A stretch of 64,000 nt of DNA from Tetrapyrgos nigripes (GCA_013368315.1 JAACJM010000021.1:1-64000); one strand, 5' to 3'. Positions 34,561-47,896 are shown, counted from the first letter of the stretch. The notes: a model not told the origin generated them from the sequence alone. Numbers and translations are program-made.

Positions 34561-37500
34561 GAGTTACTAGAGTGAGTCTTACTTCCCATGACCGAAGCTA
34601 CAGCTTGAATATTATAATATCTCTGAATCCAGCTTTGCTACTCCCCTTTTCCTGATCATGAAGTACTGGAAAAAGCCCTTACAAAATCTTGACCTGACCT
34701 CAACGGTAGTAGTGCCAGAATCGCAATGTGGCGAGCTGGAGAAGATCGACTTAATAACGTTCGATATGATTTACTTACTCTAAGAGAGAGATATAGATAA
34801 GATTCGGTGCGCAAGTCTCATTGGTTAGATCAGCGTTAATTTTGTCGGAGATTCTTAGATCCATAGCTAACCGTGTTCATAGAGGGGCTTGTTCTACATT
34901 TTTTGTGTGTAGAGTTTAGGGGTAAGTATTTTCGAGGCTTTACAAGCCTCAACAACGCCCCATCAGAAATCTTTTGACAGAACTGCCGCAGACCCGCAAC
35001 TGGCAATGAGTCCCCCCTTCATGTACTTCGAGAAATATCACATCCAACGTGTACGCACTTAAGTATTGCGGCTTGAACATCTCGATTTATACGGCCGTAA
35101 GGTCTATTAAGGTCCGTCCGCCTACAGGCGATAGCCTACTAGCATAGCGTAGTTTGAAGTTCCGGACGACACAATGATTGTTAGTCTAAAACATAATGCA
35201 TTTGAACCTGCTCTAGGGCTGATAGCTTGATACTGACTCGAGGACAGTGATTTAGCTCAGCGAGCAGCTCGGAGTTGAGCCAAATTACTATCTGGCCCTG
35301 TGCCAAACGCCGGACCGTAGCCTAGGACGTACACTTGGAAGGATCGCATGACCTAGAAGATACCTCAGAAGTCATTTTTCTCTATGGTGTACCGATGCTT
35401 GGGATACTCAGCTGATCACCGTTTCTATCGCTGAGAATAATCTAGGCCTTGGAGTATTGGTACTTCTAGGTCTCGTACTCGATCGTAATACTATGTATTG
35501 ATCCTCTAAGTTCTTGGTGTAGCCTTAAGTAATGCATTCCAGGATACCAGTCACTGCTTTGGTAAATAGACGATCAGGAGGCTTGTCAGGACGTCAAGTT
35601 GTCGGCGACGACGAAGGAAAGCAGAAGGGGAAAAATCTTTTCATCGAACGGTAACTAACGGTGGGAACTCCACCAATACAATTCCAACGAGGCCTTTTCA
35701 GACCTTTTCTCGAAGCCAGCGACCCTAGATGGTGGTGTCGAAGAGTAGAGCACGAGATCAGCTGCAACAACACGCCATCCGATTCCTGCAAGTTCGAGAC
35801 AGACAAGTGTCATTCAAGTTGCTGGTGATAATTATGCCAGTGTGCACGGTGTACTAACCCTACTTCCGAAAAACTTCTAGAAGTGTTCTAGGTAACACAT
35901 TGACTTGCTGACACTCCCTAGGTTCTCACTCCCCCGTCACGGTGTCAGATATCCAGCTAGCTGCTTGGTAGAGTCAAGTGAATGATTTGGAGACCGAGTT
36001 TCGGAGGAGCATTTCCATTTCTTTCCCCTGTCTGAGCCTTGACCGGCCTGACCAGTGACCGAGTCGGTCTTCATTAAGTACGTAGGTCCCCTCAAAATTG
36101 ACCAATTGACCAGGCAAGTTTCCAGTTAGTATTTTCATACATCGTATCTTCATTCTAGTGCCACACCATACATATTCTTCCCAATTTCTTGCCAGGGTCC
36201 ATGCAGGGTCCAGCACAGCCACCAGTCCGTTGATTAGCTTTTTTGCCGACGTTCCCCGGTGCCTTATATGTGTATCAGATTAGATTAGATATTCTGAAAA
36301 TCTCAAGCTTGTCTTTCCCTCCGGAACTCCGGAGAAACACTACATAGACATCATGCCCAAAGGAATTTCCAGGACATAACGAAAGTGCTTTCCTAGGTGA
36401 AACGTTGGTACTTAATCCATTACCTTGCTACTACAGTCATGCTAGTGCCGTAACTACTCCCTCTCCTGCCTCGGTATGTCGAGGTATGCAGTACTCCGTG
36501 CACGGTCTAAGTGAGTGCTTGTACGCATTTTATTCCACGGAATTTTCTCGGGAGGACGTGGCTTTCGAACTTTGCTTCGCTCGCCACAACTGCAATCGGT
36601 ATCTCTGGGCCGCTTCTGGCCGCTTCTCAGCATCTCATGATCACCAATTGCCACCACTCGCATCAGAATTCGAAGACTTGGATTGAGAAGCTGGAGTTCG
36701 ATATCAAAGACGTTGTACATATTGACAATGGGGTGTTAATGACGCGGAAGAGCCGTTTTGGTGATGTTCCGTGAAATGAGGAGAACCTGCTGCAGTGGAG
36801 ACTGGAGAATATATCCACGTCTATAAGTATCTGCGTGACCTTGATTCGTTGAGTGGCGTCGAGTGGCACCGTCGGTGGTAATAGGCTTAGCCAAGGCCCA
36901 AGTGATAGCGAATCAGCGATGGACGGTTGTTCTCAGGCTTATGGGTCCACCGAGTGCAACGATCATCATCATGGCAGTGATTGCCATGAGTAGCCATGGC
37001 GCGTACCAGCGCGTACCTAGGTACCCATATGTAGATCATACAGGAGCTCCAAGTAAAATATACATATGTTGTCTGTAATACCTATAGGCCATATGCATTT
37101 CGGCGTGTTCAAACCTCCCGCGAACGGAGAGAACGCTGATGAAGCACAGAAAACCACATTGCCACACCATTATATATATATAAACACCTCGCTCAGAAAA
37201 TACCCGGGCCCAGCAGTGGTTGGGAAAGCCTCGGAGGTCTTTTGAACCATAGAGAACGCTGGGAACACTTTGAAATACTTGCAGGTCAGACTCAGCGGAA
37301 CTCCGAGGCCTTCTCCTGGCAACTCAGAACGTCTTTAAGAATCGACGGGATGGAGACCTTCAATGGTAAAATCGAAGTGTCTTGATTCTCTGCATACAGA
37401 TGCATATACATGACATCCCAGTCTCTCCACGCTGCCAAAAAAAGAAGCCAAATATCTGTCATAAATTTTCATTTTCAACAAATGTTGATTCCCGTCGTTC

Positions 37501-39610
37501 AGAGAACTTGCGAGTCGGAGTTACGGAGAAAGAGTTCTGATGGCGTACAAGCGTACATATGGACGTATGAATTCTGGGAAAGGCCGGAATGGTGGTCAGT
37601 CGCAGCTGGTCGTAAAATTTGTTGGTCTTCGACACTATGCCGAGATGGATTCACTTTTACATATGGGAATTCTAGAGCCATCTTGATCGCAATGAGATCC
37701 TGGGATCCTTCTCTCTTGGCTTCAGCGTCAACAAGTAAAAGAGAAGCCACAGTACGTACACCTAATACAATGGAGTACTAAACGACGCGTTCTCCTCTCC
37801 TCTCCTTGCACGTATGTAGAACTCCATTGGGTCCACCTCGCCCTATTATACTACATGGATAGAATTTGAAGGAAAAGAGTTTCTCTAGCTCTGAGTCCGA
37901 GAAGGTGTAAAAACGACGTCACCGCGATACGCGTTATTATAATTTTATTAAAGAATCATATAGATAATACGCGTACCTAGTGATAATCTACGCGTCGTGT
38001 ACGGTGTAGTAGGATCTCCGAATAAAATGAAATTCGAAAGTATTTTGCTCCAGATCAAGATCAGAAAATCCTGATGAGATTGAGAACCAGGGTTAATTTC
38101 AGGTTAAGCTAATTATCCCGCGTATGTGTACACCGACACGGTTGGTCTAGTCAGGTTTGGACTCTAGCAACTTGGAGAGGTCCGGCACTTAGCTTGTAGG
38201 TATTTTTTGTTGCTCATTTCTCGTTTTGCGTCCAGTAAGAAATGCCTTCTCAGATAAACGGCCAATCTCAATTTATGACTACCATAGTACGAACAGCGAC
38301 ACAAAAAGAGAACTTGTCCGGACTTGTCCGATGCGCAGTGGCTTAAATCGAATGGCAGTGCTGAGTATGATAAATGTCCCGATCCCGAGGCCGCCGCCTC
38401 TGAAAGACAAGCATCTAGTACAGTAGCGGTACGGTAACGTACCCTCTGCCCAGACTACCCAGACCGCAGTAAATTAAAAGAAAATACGGAGTCACAATAG
38501 CTAGCTCAAGGTGGCATTGACATCCGCTGTACTTGATGGTGTCCACCAATTTTTGACGAACCATTGAAAATTGAGAAGGGGAAGGGATCCATATGTTACC
38601 CGCCCATTGTCGTCAGTATGTATATAAATTGATGGATTAAAGAGACGGTACTAGCATATAAAGAACCGAATTATTCGCCGGTTGTGGCGCTCACTCGAAT
38701 GATACATGAGGTCGAGATGACTAGCCCTGCAAATAGTGTATAGGGGATATTCAGTTCCAGAAGACCAGAACGACTCGGTATGATGTCGTTAATATTGAAA
38801 CCCGGGAGTCTCTTTGTCACTCTCACTCGACTGTGTTGAGGTAGTGTGAAGTACAATAGTAAAGACGATTCATTGTTACCGCGTCCCTATTAAAGGCTCC
38901 AATTGACAAATTATTGCTCCAGAAGAACGAGGACGAGGCTATGCAGAAAGCAACCGCAGAGAAAGTCTACAGAAGGTTTTCCTCTCCTCGAAGTTGGCTT
39001 GAACGATATGTAATTAGAACGAGCTTAATGTGCTCCAGACTCAGGGCTTTGTCGCGTAGATACCAAGTTCGTCCCGAAAATCCGTGCTATACCGAAGGAT
39101 TTGAAGTGCGGACCTGTGCGGACCTGACCATATAGTTACGGGCGCTTTGACGTTCTGATCTTCACCCCGCCGGGAAAAGGCAGCTCGGTAAAGCGTAGGG
39201 CGTAGGGTTTGGACATATGACTGGGGCAAAGGGTGTGTTGGTGCTGGTGGATGGTGATGAGAGTGTATGATTAGAAGACAAGCTGAGAAGATTTCGAGCT
39301 AAGAAGACGCGAACCTGGATCGAGGGGTAGAGCAGGGGGTGTTGGTGGAGATTGGAGATGGGAGGACTCGAGGCGATCGAGTAACGCTGACATGCGGGTC
39401 TTACCGCAAAAACATGAGGAGAAGGAGATGAAAACACGTGCCCTTTTGCCGAGATTCGGCCGATCCGGCATATCGGGTCGGAGTGTGGGAAGTCCGGAAT
39501 TGATTTAAGGAACGTGTACGGAATCTGACAAAGAATTCCCAAATGTGGTAAGGGAAGAGTGACTCGCTTGCCTAAAACCACATCATTCGACCACTGCACG
39601 CTGTCTACTT
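34561..39610. other. 5-kb gene desert
   Basis: No exon, RNA gene or transposon with clear ends could be supported. Open frames are short and lack recognisable motifs. The last 400 bases are the upstream region of the GATA factor. Confidence 0.5.
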
Positions 39611-39615
39611 TCCCT

Positions 39616-39621
39616 CTTATC
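39616..39621 (-). promoter_or_regulatory. GATA-factor site next to the GATA gene start
   Basis: CTTATC on the plus strand, i.e. CGATAAG on the minus, a HGATAR consensus, 11-16 bases before the ATG at 39632. Fungal GATA factors bind HGATAR, so autoregulation is possible. A single short match can be chance. Confidence 0.25.
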
Positions 39622-39631
39622 GCATCTGTAC

Positions 39632-42600
39632 ATGCCCTCCATCCTCAACCTCAAGTTCAAAGGGAACAAGTCTTTTGTTGCGTTCAGCAACCTTGGTGAC
39701 GCCGAGGCTTTGACCAAGACCTGGAAGGTGCCTTTTCCCGCTTTTTCCAGCCTTTTCCTCGGATTTTTACGCCTCTTTTTCGACCCTGTCATGGCTTGTA
39801 GGTCTGTACCAAAGTCGCTGGCTACCTCGAGCAGGGCCAGAGACTCGAGAACTTGAGCTGGAGGCTATGGCACCTTCAGAACTTGATGGTTGACACGGAC
39901 AACGCCAAATCCAAACGTGAATTCAAGAAGCTCTCCAAATGCATGAGCGACAAGTTGGACAAGGAGAAGGGAAGGTGCGTACGCGTCAAGAAAATTTTCG
40001 CGATTTTTTTCACCGATCATATCCGCCAGGGCGATCGAGGAGCTAGAGGCGCCCGACTTTAAACACAATCCCTCCTCAAACATGATACGCCAGCGCGCGG
40101 TCGAAAAGGAGCGTAACAGAGAGGCCAGTCAGAACGCTCAACCTGGCACCATTAAACGCATGCAGTTCACGTTCTCCATCGACCAGCCCACCCCGGTCAG
40201 CGCCCAATTGGTCAAGAAACCTGACCTCAAACCCTCTCCCGAATTCAACAAGCGACCGCGGGTCGGAGCGCGACAGAATGCCGGAGAGCATCGGCTCGAC
40301 GACGACAATGTCAATACGCTTCTCGACGATGCCAACGACAAGGACCCACCTCTAACTCAGCGTGGTCGCAAATCCCAGTCTTCTTCCTCGTCTTCCGACT
40401 CTTCTCCGTCCTCCTCCTCTGCTTCCAACAAATCCAGTTCTAGCAACACTTCCGTCGATTCTCAGTCTCTTCGCTTCCCATCTTTGTTCTCCGATGATTT
40501 CGGTCCATCTGCTTTGCTGTATCCATCTCCAACTCTCAAGAACCGCATGAACTACGGTGAGGCCACGGCTCCTCACGACAACGACCAAGACGGCTTTAGT
40601 ATCCCTAGGCCCACCATAGAGCTGCCGCTAGACGAGCTGCTGAGCACTGTTGACAGTCCACGACCCTGGTCTCCTTCCTTCTTCTCTACATCCCATTCAG
40701 ACTCTCAAAACCGCGCCGAAGACGACAAAGACTGTTCCTTGGGCAATAATGTGTCCTTCAACCCTAATGATCCCAACAGTACCTTCTTCCTCCCCAACAT
40801 CCCTCCATATCATCAAAACGACGTTATTATGCAGTCGATTTCCATCAGTGATGACAGTAACAACGCCGACGACCATACCATGACTTTTTCCGACCTCATC
40901 AGCACCCATAATGCCAATCATAACTCTTTGACCACCACTCAACCCCTCACTCTCCACCCGGCTTCCTTCTCCAACTCTTACAATCAACCAGACACTTCGG
41001 ACGACAGCAGTGCATCTATCGACTCTGACGACGAAGCCAGTGAAGTCGAGATGTCCAATGCCACTGGATCGCCGTCGTCTTCCAAATCCCAGGCTATCAG
41101 CGGCATGCCCACTCCCACTCCCTCTACCGCCGTCAACACAGCTACCCCTACTCCCACACCAACGCCTACGCCTTCTGCTTCCCTCACGGCTTCTATGGGA
41201 CGAGGAGGCCGATTCGGTAAAAATGCCTCTATTGGACGTGGTGCCTCTGCTTCCGTCGGTCGTAGTGGACGAGGAAGCACTCCTCGTCCACATCTCACTG
41301 TTAGGACGAGTTCGAGCGTTTCGACGCGTTCGGGTGTAGTGCTGGGTGCAACACCTACTTCATTAAATCCGGCGTTGTTGAGGGCGAGCAAGGATGAGGA
41401 TGAAGGGGTTGGTTCAAGCTCTACCGCAACGACGAGTAGTGGAAGGGGTACAGGGGGCAGCGTTACTGCTCCTGTTGGTCGGACTGGCGCTGGAGCTTCA
41501 GCAATGGGTACCGGTCCTGGAGGTCAGAAAGCCGAGTGTTCGAATTGTGGTGCAACCCATACGCCGCTTTGGAGAAGAGGGTTAAATGACGAGTTGAACT
41601 GCAATGCGTGTGGGTTGTATTGCAAGCTGGTGAGCACCTCTTCTTTTTCCTTATAAAGTCTTCGAGTTCTTATACGGTTTTTTAGCATAAACGCCCTAGG
41701 CCCAAGACAATGAGGAACACCCACGGCGAGGGTAGAGCGCAGACTCAGCCTAGACCAGAGACTGTCGATGTAATGGCGCAGTGTTACAACTGCCACACTA
41801 CGGCAACGCCATTGTGGAGGAAAGATGACGAGGGCAAGACGGTTTGCAATGCGTACGTGGAATCTCTTTCTTGTCCTGATCACTCATTAATTGTGTCCGA
41901 ATTCTAGATGTGGTTTGTACTACAAATTGCATGGCTCTGCGAGGCCAATCTCGATGAAGTCTGACGTGATCCGCAAACGCTCTCGTCACGATGCTCGTCG
42001 AGGTGGAGGTGCTTTGGCCGAGACACCATCTGCTAGCCCTGGTGTCTCTCGTCGAGCTTCTCCTGCCCGTGAAACTTCACCGACTCTTGCTCCCGATTCC
42101 TCTACCAGTACAACTCCACCCCAGATGAACTACCAGTACCCCGAGAACGTCGAATATTCTAGCCAATCCTCAGAGCTCTTGAACGCTTTGGGTCAAGACA
42201 TGGGCCAGTCCAACACCAACGACGCCAACAACCAGAGTGGTAGTGCCTTCTATCAGAACATGTTTGGCTTCCAATTCCCTGGTCCTTATCACCCAGATCA
42301 CCTTGCTCAATTCGTCATGCAAGATCCTCTTCCTTTCGCCTCTGCCGAGTTTGATGGACTGGACTCGAGTATGAGTCCTCGCTCAAACAAACGCAGAAGA
42401 ATGTCTACCGACTCTGCTTCTGAACCTCCGTCCTCTGCTGTCTCCTTCACGTCTTTCGACGGTTACTCCTCTGCCACATCCGCCACATCCCATTCTCAAC
42501 GCTCTTCCGTCGATTACGCCTTCAGCTCCTACCCCGCCTCAACCCCAACGTCTTCCTATACTCCTTTCGCTCCCGCCAGTCTTTCCGGTGGAGGTATGCA

Positions 42601-42970
42601 CGTCTTCCGTGGCTCTTCCAACACATTCTGGCATCCACCCATGACATTGTCGTCTCTGATGGGAGGTCATGGCAACCACAACAACGTCAATAACAATTCG
42701 CCGGCGTATCATCCACCGATGTTGCCTCCTTCAGAGGATTCGCCTATGGATTATTTGCACCCTCCGTTGTTGCCCCATGACGATGATGCATTGTTTTCTG
42801 CGTATCTGCATCCGCCGATGAGCTTGCCTGAGGAGGGACAGACGAAAGGACAGTCTCAGCAACAGGGTTCACCTAAGCAGCAAGGTCAAGGTTCAACGCA
42901 GGGACAGCAGCAGAGCCAAGGTCAGAAGGGACAGAATCAGTCGAGTGGGCAGGATTACATGGTCTACTAG
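39632..42970 (+). CDS. GATA transcription factor with two closely spaced zinc fingers
   Basis: Five exons, 39632-39727, 39802-39974, 40030-41629, 41686-41852, 41908-42970, giving 1032 residues. Residues about 33-90 (EQGQRLENLSWRLWHLQNLM) match the N-terminal DUF1752/AreA-type domain of fungal GATA factors. Finger 1 (about 593) is CSNC-X17-CNAC with HTPLWRRG; finger 2 (about 663) is CYNC-X17-CNAC with ATPLWRKD, followed by the basic tail KLHGSARP...RKRSRH. Both fingers keep all four Cys. An intron falls just after finger 1 and another inside finger 2. The rest is Ser/Thr/Pro- and Gln-rich, as in activation regions. Iron-type fungal factors (SreA/Urbs1) also have two fingers, but with a long Cys-rich linker missing here. 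The regulated pathway cannot be told. Confidence 0.88.
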
Positions 42971-44549
42971 ACGGGTAATGGTCGTGCTCGTGGTAGAGGT
43001 TGTCGTGTTGTTGTCGTCGTCGTCGTGTTCTTTGTGGTTGGGGTGTCATGGATACCCCTCTTTTCGGACGCACCCTTGCTTTGTTTTTTGTGCATATCTT
43101 TATTGGGAGGAAAGCAGAAGAAGAAAGAACAACAATTTTGTAGCATTTACTATTTATTCTCGTTTCTACGACGTATTGGGACCTTATTTCTGCTTCTTTT
43201 CCTGCGAGGAGAGCCCCCTTTTTCTTCATGGAGATGAGGAGAGATGTGCGTGAGCCTGCCACCCCGAGCTAGACTTCAAAGGGAGCCTTGGATACGGTTA
43301 TCGTCGAGGATACCCCTTTTCACAACCTTCCGCGTTTGTCAACAGCTTCCGGCGGAACGGAAGAGCGGTATCACTTTCATCCGTGGATTATCCCCTTCCT
43401 TCCTATTAAAAAAAAATTCCATCCGGCTAAGGGACGTCACCTCGTTCCAACATTTCCATTGCGGAACATTTTCACGTCCGATTCACTCATCCTCCCCAGA
43501 GCCTGGACGAGGTATATGGATCGCACATTCGTCCCGTTCGTTCACGTTAGCATCCATCATTAGAATGGCTGCTCGCGGTCCGGAGGACGATTCGGCTAGC
43601 TGCTATTGCTAGGACGTTCTGATTCTAGCTTTCATTCCTCAGCTCCATCAATCAATAGTTTTCCAGGAAATTCTCTCACTCATCCGTCCCACTCCTCATG
43701 ATCATGACATCGAACCGCAATTCTCTTGCGCTGAGCGCATACATACAGCATATTCTCTCGGACTTTCTGTGTACAGTTTCACGTTTTCTCCCAATGAAGT
43801 TTTCTTCCACTCTCATCATCAGTATTCTGCTGTCGCTTCTGTCCAGCGTTCCTTGACTCTGAATGCTTTCTCGTGTGCACTACGCTGCAAATGATTTTCA
43901 TTTACCAGCATCCATCAGATTTTGTATCATCCATCAAACACTACATTGCCTTTGTCCTCGCTCTTCTTCTGTTCTTCCTTGTCTTCTCGTCTTCAGCCAT
44001 TCATTCAACTGCATCATCTTCTCACTTGTACGTCCTGTTGCATCATCTGCTCCTTGCTATTCATTCTGTACATCGTTCCTGTACACCATTGCCATTCTTG
44101 ACTGCACATGAACTTGTTACGTCTGTTACGTTGCTTTCATTTTTGTTTTGCCGTTTTTGATACTGCATAGATGCGTATTCTCATACACATCAATCGAGGT
44201 ACCAGCTCAACCCGTACCATACCGTTGCATAGGTTCTGATTTTTGTTTTATTTCTTTCTATTGCCCTTGATACTTTTATAACCGCCTGTCGTTATACTTC
44301 TATCCATCCCTGACTTCCACGTACCGAAAACCAAGTCTAATGAATAAATACTATCTTGTAGCTTTGCATTACTTACCGCTATTCTGTTACTTCGTTTCCT
44401 GTAGTTATCTCCTGTTATTCCCGTCGTTGGTTTGCTGTGATTAAACTTTACTACGTATACATACAATTCAACTCTTGGAATATAATCGTGTACAAGTAGA
44501 GCCGTAGAAGTAGAGTGTAGATATATACAATCGCAATAATTGTTACATA
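42971..44549. other. intergenic region after the GATA gene
   Basis: Contains the 3' end of the GATA gene and pyrimidine-rich, T-rich DNA. No gene supported. Confidence 0.5.
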
Positions 44550-44680
44550 CACGCCGAAACGACAAAAATATCCGCTCGACGGATAGATCACATCACTACT
44601 ACTGATATAAGATATATCTGTAAAAAAGTGTGTTTCTGTACGCCTTTCTGCCGAGCGGATATTTTTGTATTTTCGGCGTG
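44550..44680. mobile_element. 131-base MITE-like inverted-repeat element
   Basis: The first 29 bases (CACGCCGAAACGACAAAAAT then ATCCGCTCG) are repeated inverted at 44652-44680 with only two mismatches. Both ends are bordered by ATA (44547-44549 and 44681-44683), a probable 3-base target-site duplication. The interior (73 bases) has no coding capacity. The shape is that of a non-autonomous DNA transposon; the transcript would form a near-perfect hairpin. Confidence 0.75.
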
Positions 44681-44683
44681 ATA

Positions 44684-45894
44684 CCTGCGTGTGTTCTTGG
44701 AGACTTGAGCCACCTTCAGTGGAGTTGTATGAGCATGAAAGCTGTTAATCCAAAGTTTTTCCTTCACTACCATCATCTGACATTGCACGCTACAATTACA
44801 CTGCTCCACTTTTTCCTCTTGAAGATTTTGAGATCTCCACTTCATCGACATTTGGCCTAAATCTGAGAAAGAGGAAGCTTATGCGTTGCCTGCAGACTTG
44901 GGGTTGAAGTAAATTTAAACCTTGACGTCCTGTCAGTGAGTACTTAATTATAAGATCGTCCTTGCTGAAAATTGAATGCCAATTTGTCAGGCGGATACAT
45001 ACTCTTCACCCATGAGAAGGTGAACAAGGTGAAAGCAAAGAGCTCCATCAGAACAGGGACCATACCTACATGCGGTGGCGATAGGGTGCACGAGGCCTAG
45101 GCGGATTTTTACTTTGATAGGTCTCGGTATCAAAGTCTAGATACAGCTAGATACAACGAATCAGCATCAGCTGGCGAACCTGTGATCCAATTTCCGAGAC
45201 TACGATCTGCCACAATGACCTTAATACTAAGTAGTCATACTTGGAGTACTAGGCAACCCGGACCCTGGGGAAAGGGGTTCAACATGTTGTACGGCTCTGA
45301 GCGCTAAGTGTGCTCCTCATGTTCAATCTTCTGCTGCTTCCGCTTCTCCTACACACGAATTCGGAATAGCGAGGGGTACGTGTGGTAAAACAGAAAACGG
45401 AAACATCGGAAATACGGGTATAGTGAGACTGACTCTCCTTGAACGGTCTCACTGTATTGAACTTAACCGGTTTACCACGTTCATAAATCGTGGGCCACCG
45501 AAGGCCACTGACCAACCACCGACTGCCACTGAGTACAAGGCGGACCGGTTCTGAGAATTGCATGCGAGGATGACCTCAGATGCCCATTTCAAACAAAGAA
45601 GAGTGCCCAAACAAAGAAGAGTGCCAGGAGTATTAAGCTCGAAGACCAGAGCCTTGACACCAATTGAGAGAAAGCCGTGATCTGCGCAGACCTTGAGGTC
45701 CGTTTCCTAATTCTGCGATGCATATGCCACTTGAGTACGTATCATTGTCGCTAGACGATAACTACATGAATTTTGGACTCGGAAGTGCGGCGCGTAGTCT
45801 TGCGAGTAAGGTATCCGACCGTCGCAGAAACAGATCCATGTCGTTGTTGTCAAATACTGTACTTATTAATTACATCCTGAAGATCATGAAGCAA
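44684..45894. other. non-coding stretch
   Basis: No gene supported in either strand. Confidence 0.5.
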
Positions 45895-47586
45895 TCAGAA
45901 CTCTAACACGAAAATCTTCACAAAATACTGATTAACCTCGGCACGTAGCCCTTTTTCACGCAAACGGTCGATCCTCTCGCACATGACATCGTCGAGAACG
46001 TCTTTCTCAATCTCGACTCGCACATCTTGGAACCCAGAACCATCCGCTTTCCTCCTCGCTTCCAGGATTCCGACTAATGCTGCGCCGATAGCAGCCGGTG
46101 TCACTTCCGGCCTAACAGTATGTAATCCCAACACTAGATGGGTCAGAAGGGGGATGACGACGATGTCTAGATTGCTGGAAGGCATGGGGGAAGAAATGCT
46201 CGGTGTAAATCCTGACAGTACGGTCATCCTCGTCATCATCGCTAGCAAGGGAACCCAGTAGGTCGTCAACTTCCAGGTCGGTTAGGAAAGGAAATTGAGA
46301 ATCGAGATAAGATTTCGATGAGCTAGGCGCCCGAAAGTTTGTAGTGTTGAAGGATAAGATGGGTGGTTACGTCGGTATTGGAGCAGAATAAGACTTCTTT
46401 GAAGACGTCCACAGAGAAATCAACCCAGGATAGCTTTGACCCTCCCACGCAAGTCCCACGAGGTGAATACTGGGATGAAGATCGGTAGGTTGGGGTACAC
46501 TCTGTCTGAAGTGAACCTGAGGGACGTTCGAGAGTGTGAGTGAATGGAAAAGCAGCACGAAGTTATCATGTGTGAATTCTAGGACATCACACAAAATTAC
46601 ACTCCATGATAACTCTCACAACTCTTTCACCTGAGTTACAACCAGATTGCAGCTCAGTTATAATCATGTTATGAGAGTTATAACCCAGTTGTATTGGACT
46701 AGTAGTCCAATATAATCCTCAAAATGGGGTTATCATGGAGAGTAATTTTATGTGATGGACAACGTTGATTACAAGTGACTTTGCAACCAAGAGTACCAGG
46801 GGATGCCGAGTTGGGGTAGCAATAAAATAGCCGAGTGTAATATCGACAGAAGGGGTAGAAAGTGTACATACTCGCAAGGCCGCCCAGAGTGTTTCGGCGC
46901 CAGAGAATCAGACTCCTCGAATCAAATGTCGTCGAGAGTAGTCACCTGCCATGTTCCAACGACCGTTCAACGCGTGAAGGCGAGAGGTAGAAAGAGGATG
47001 GAACCGTGCAGAGGTAATTAAATAGGGGCTGCGGTTACCCTGGACAGCGTCGACCGTCAACTTGGTTTCCGCTTGTGGAAGATACGGTGGTCAAGGGACT
47101 CTGGTAAAGAATTGATCGATCAAAGATAGCGGTACATCACGCCAGTTGGGGCCATTGGGTGTAGAACAGCTGTACGACAGATCCTACCATCCATAGTAAA
47201 TTTCTCGAGCAAAGAAGGATTTCGTGCAGCCTGCTGTGTGGGTAACGCCAGCTTGAAATCGAAGGCAACTCCTTCGGAACGAAAGAGAAAAAGCATCGCG
47301 AGGTTCAATGTGCGAGATATGGACTGAGGTACTGAGGTAAGAGGTGCGCTTCCTTGACGAACTGGATCTCCATCCGTGACCACAGTTTCGGAAGAGACAA
47401 CGAGATGCTTCGCAAGGATTGGCTTATAACCAATGCAGAATGATGAGTAGGATTGAGATTGAGGCAGAATTCCTCGAATTCTTGGAGTCCGCTTGTACAA
47501 CAGGCAGTGATAGAGAGATTCTCAAAGGGTTCGATTAGAAGCTTTGTGATGGGGACACCGCCAGTCACAGTTGGATCTTCAAGCAT
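45895..47586 (-). pseudogene. degenerate F-box-like gene, interrupted by a transposon
   Basis: Minus-strand segments in different frames recall Agaricomycete F-box proteins: SLRSISLSLPKLWSRMEIQ at the 5' end (the '.WR.I.L..P.LW' motif), then SRTLNLAMLFLFRSEGVAF, LTLSNVPQVHF with IHLVGLAWEGQSYPGLISLW near 46450, and IPLLTHLVLGLHTV with GALVGILEARRKADGSGFQD near 46100. No single frame or clean splice set joins them, and a short inverted-repeat element sits at 46586-46756. It is not a close copy of the 21-32 kb F-box family. Confidence 0.4.
46586..46756. mobile_element. 171-base MITE-like inverted-repeat element
   Basis: Terminal inverted repeats of about 28 bases with two mismatches: left ATCACACAAAATTACACTCC then ATGATAAC, right the complement of ATCACATAAAATTACTCTCC then ATGATAAC. 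GGAC borders both ends (46582-46585 and 46757-46760), a probable 4-base target duplication. The interior has a further palindrome, ATTGGACTAGTAGTCCAAT. No coding capacity. Confidence 0.72.
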
Positions 47587-47896
47587 GGTCTATATCCGGG
47601 AAACTAGTGCAAGCTTTAGCCTTTAGGTCTATGACAGTACTAGTAAGAGATCTAATGATCGCACCGTAAGTAGGATCCTTGCAGTGATGGGCGATTTTTC
47701 AGCAAAACTGGTCTTTAGTATCTGTTGGTGGTGATTCCAGAATCCAGAAGATCTGTAGCGCAAAGTTCAAACGCCGTCTCTCGATTCGCGCATTGGCATG
47801 TGATCGCTAAGAGCAAGCACGTGCATGATTTGTCTGTAACGCGCTGAAGCGCTCTCTTCTTCTTGCTCTTCTCCTTCCACGTCCCACTGGCCAAAA
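47587..47896. other. upstream region of the BTB gene
   Basis: A 310-base stretch between the F-box relic and the BTB gene ATG. No coding sequence supported; presumably holds the BTB promoter. Confidence 0.4.

Noticed and set aside
35240..35320. A tRNA-like start (GATTTAGCTCAGCGAGC)
   Set aside because: No matching acceptor stem and no GTTCGA-type T-arm follow at the right distance.
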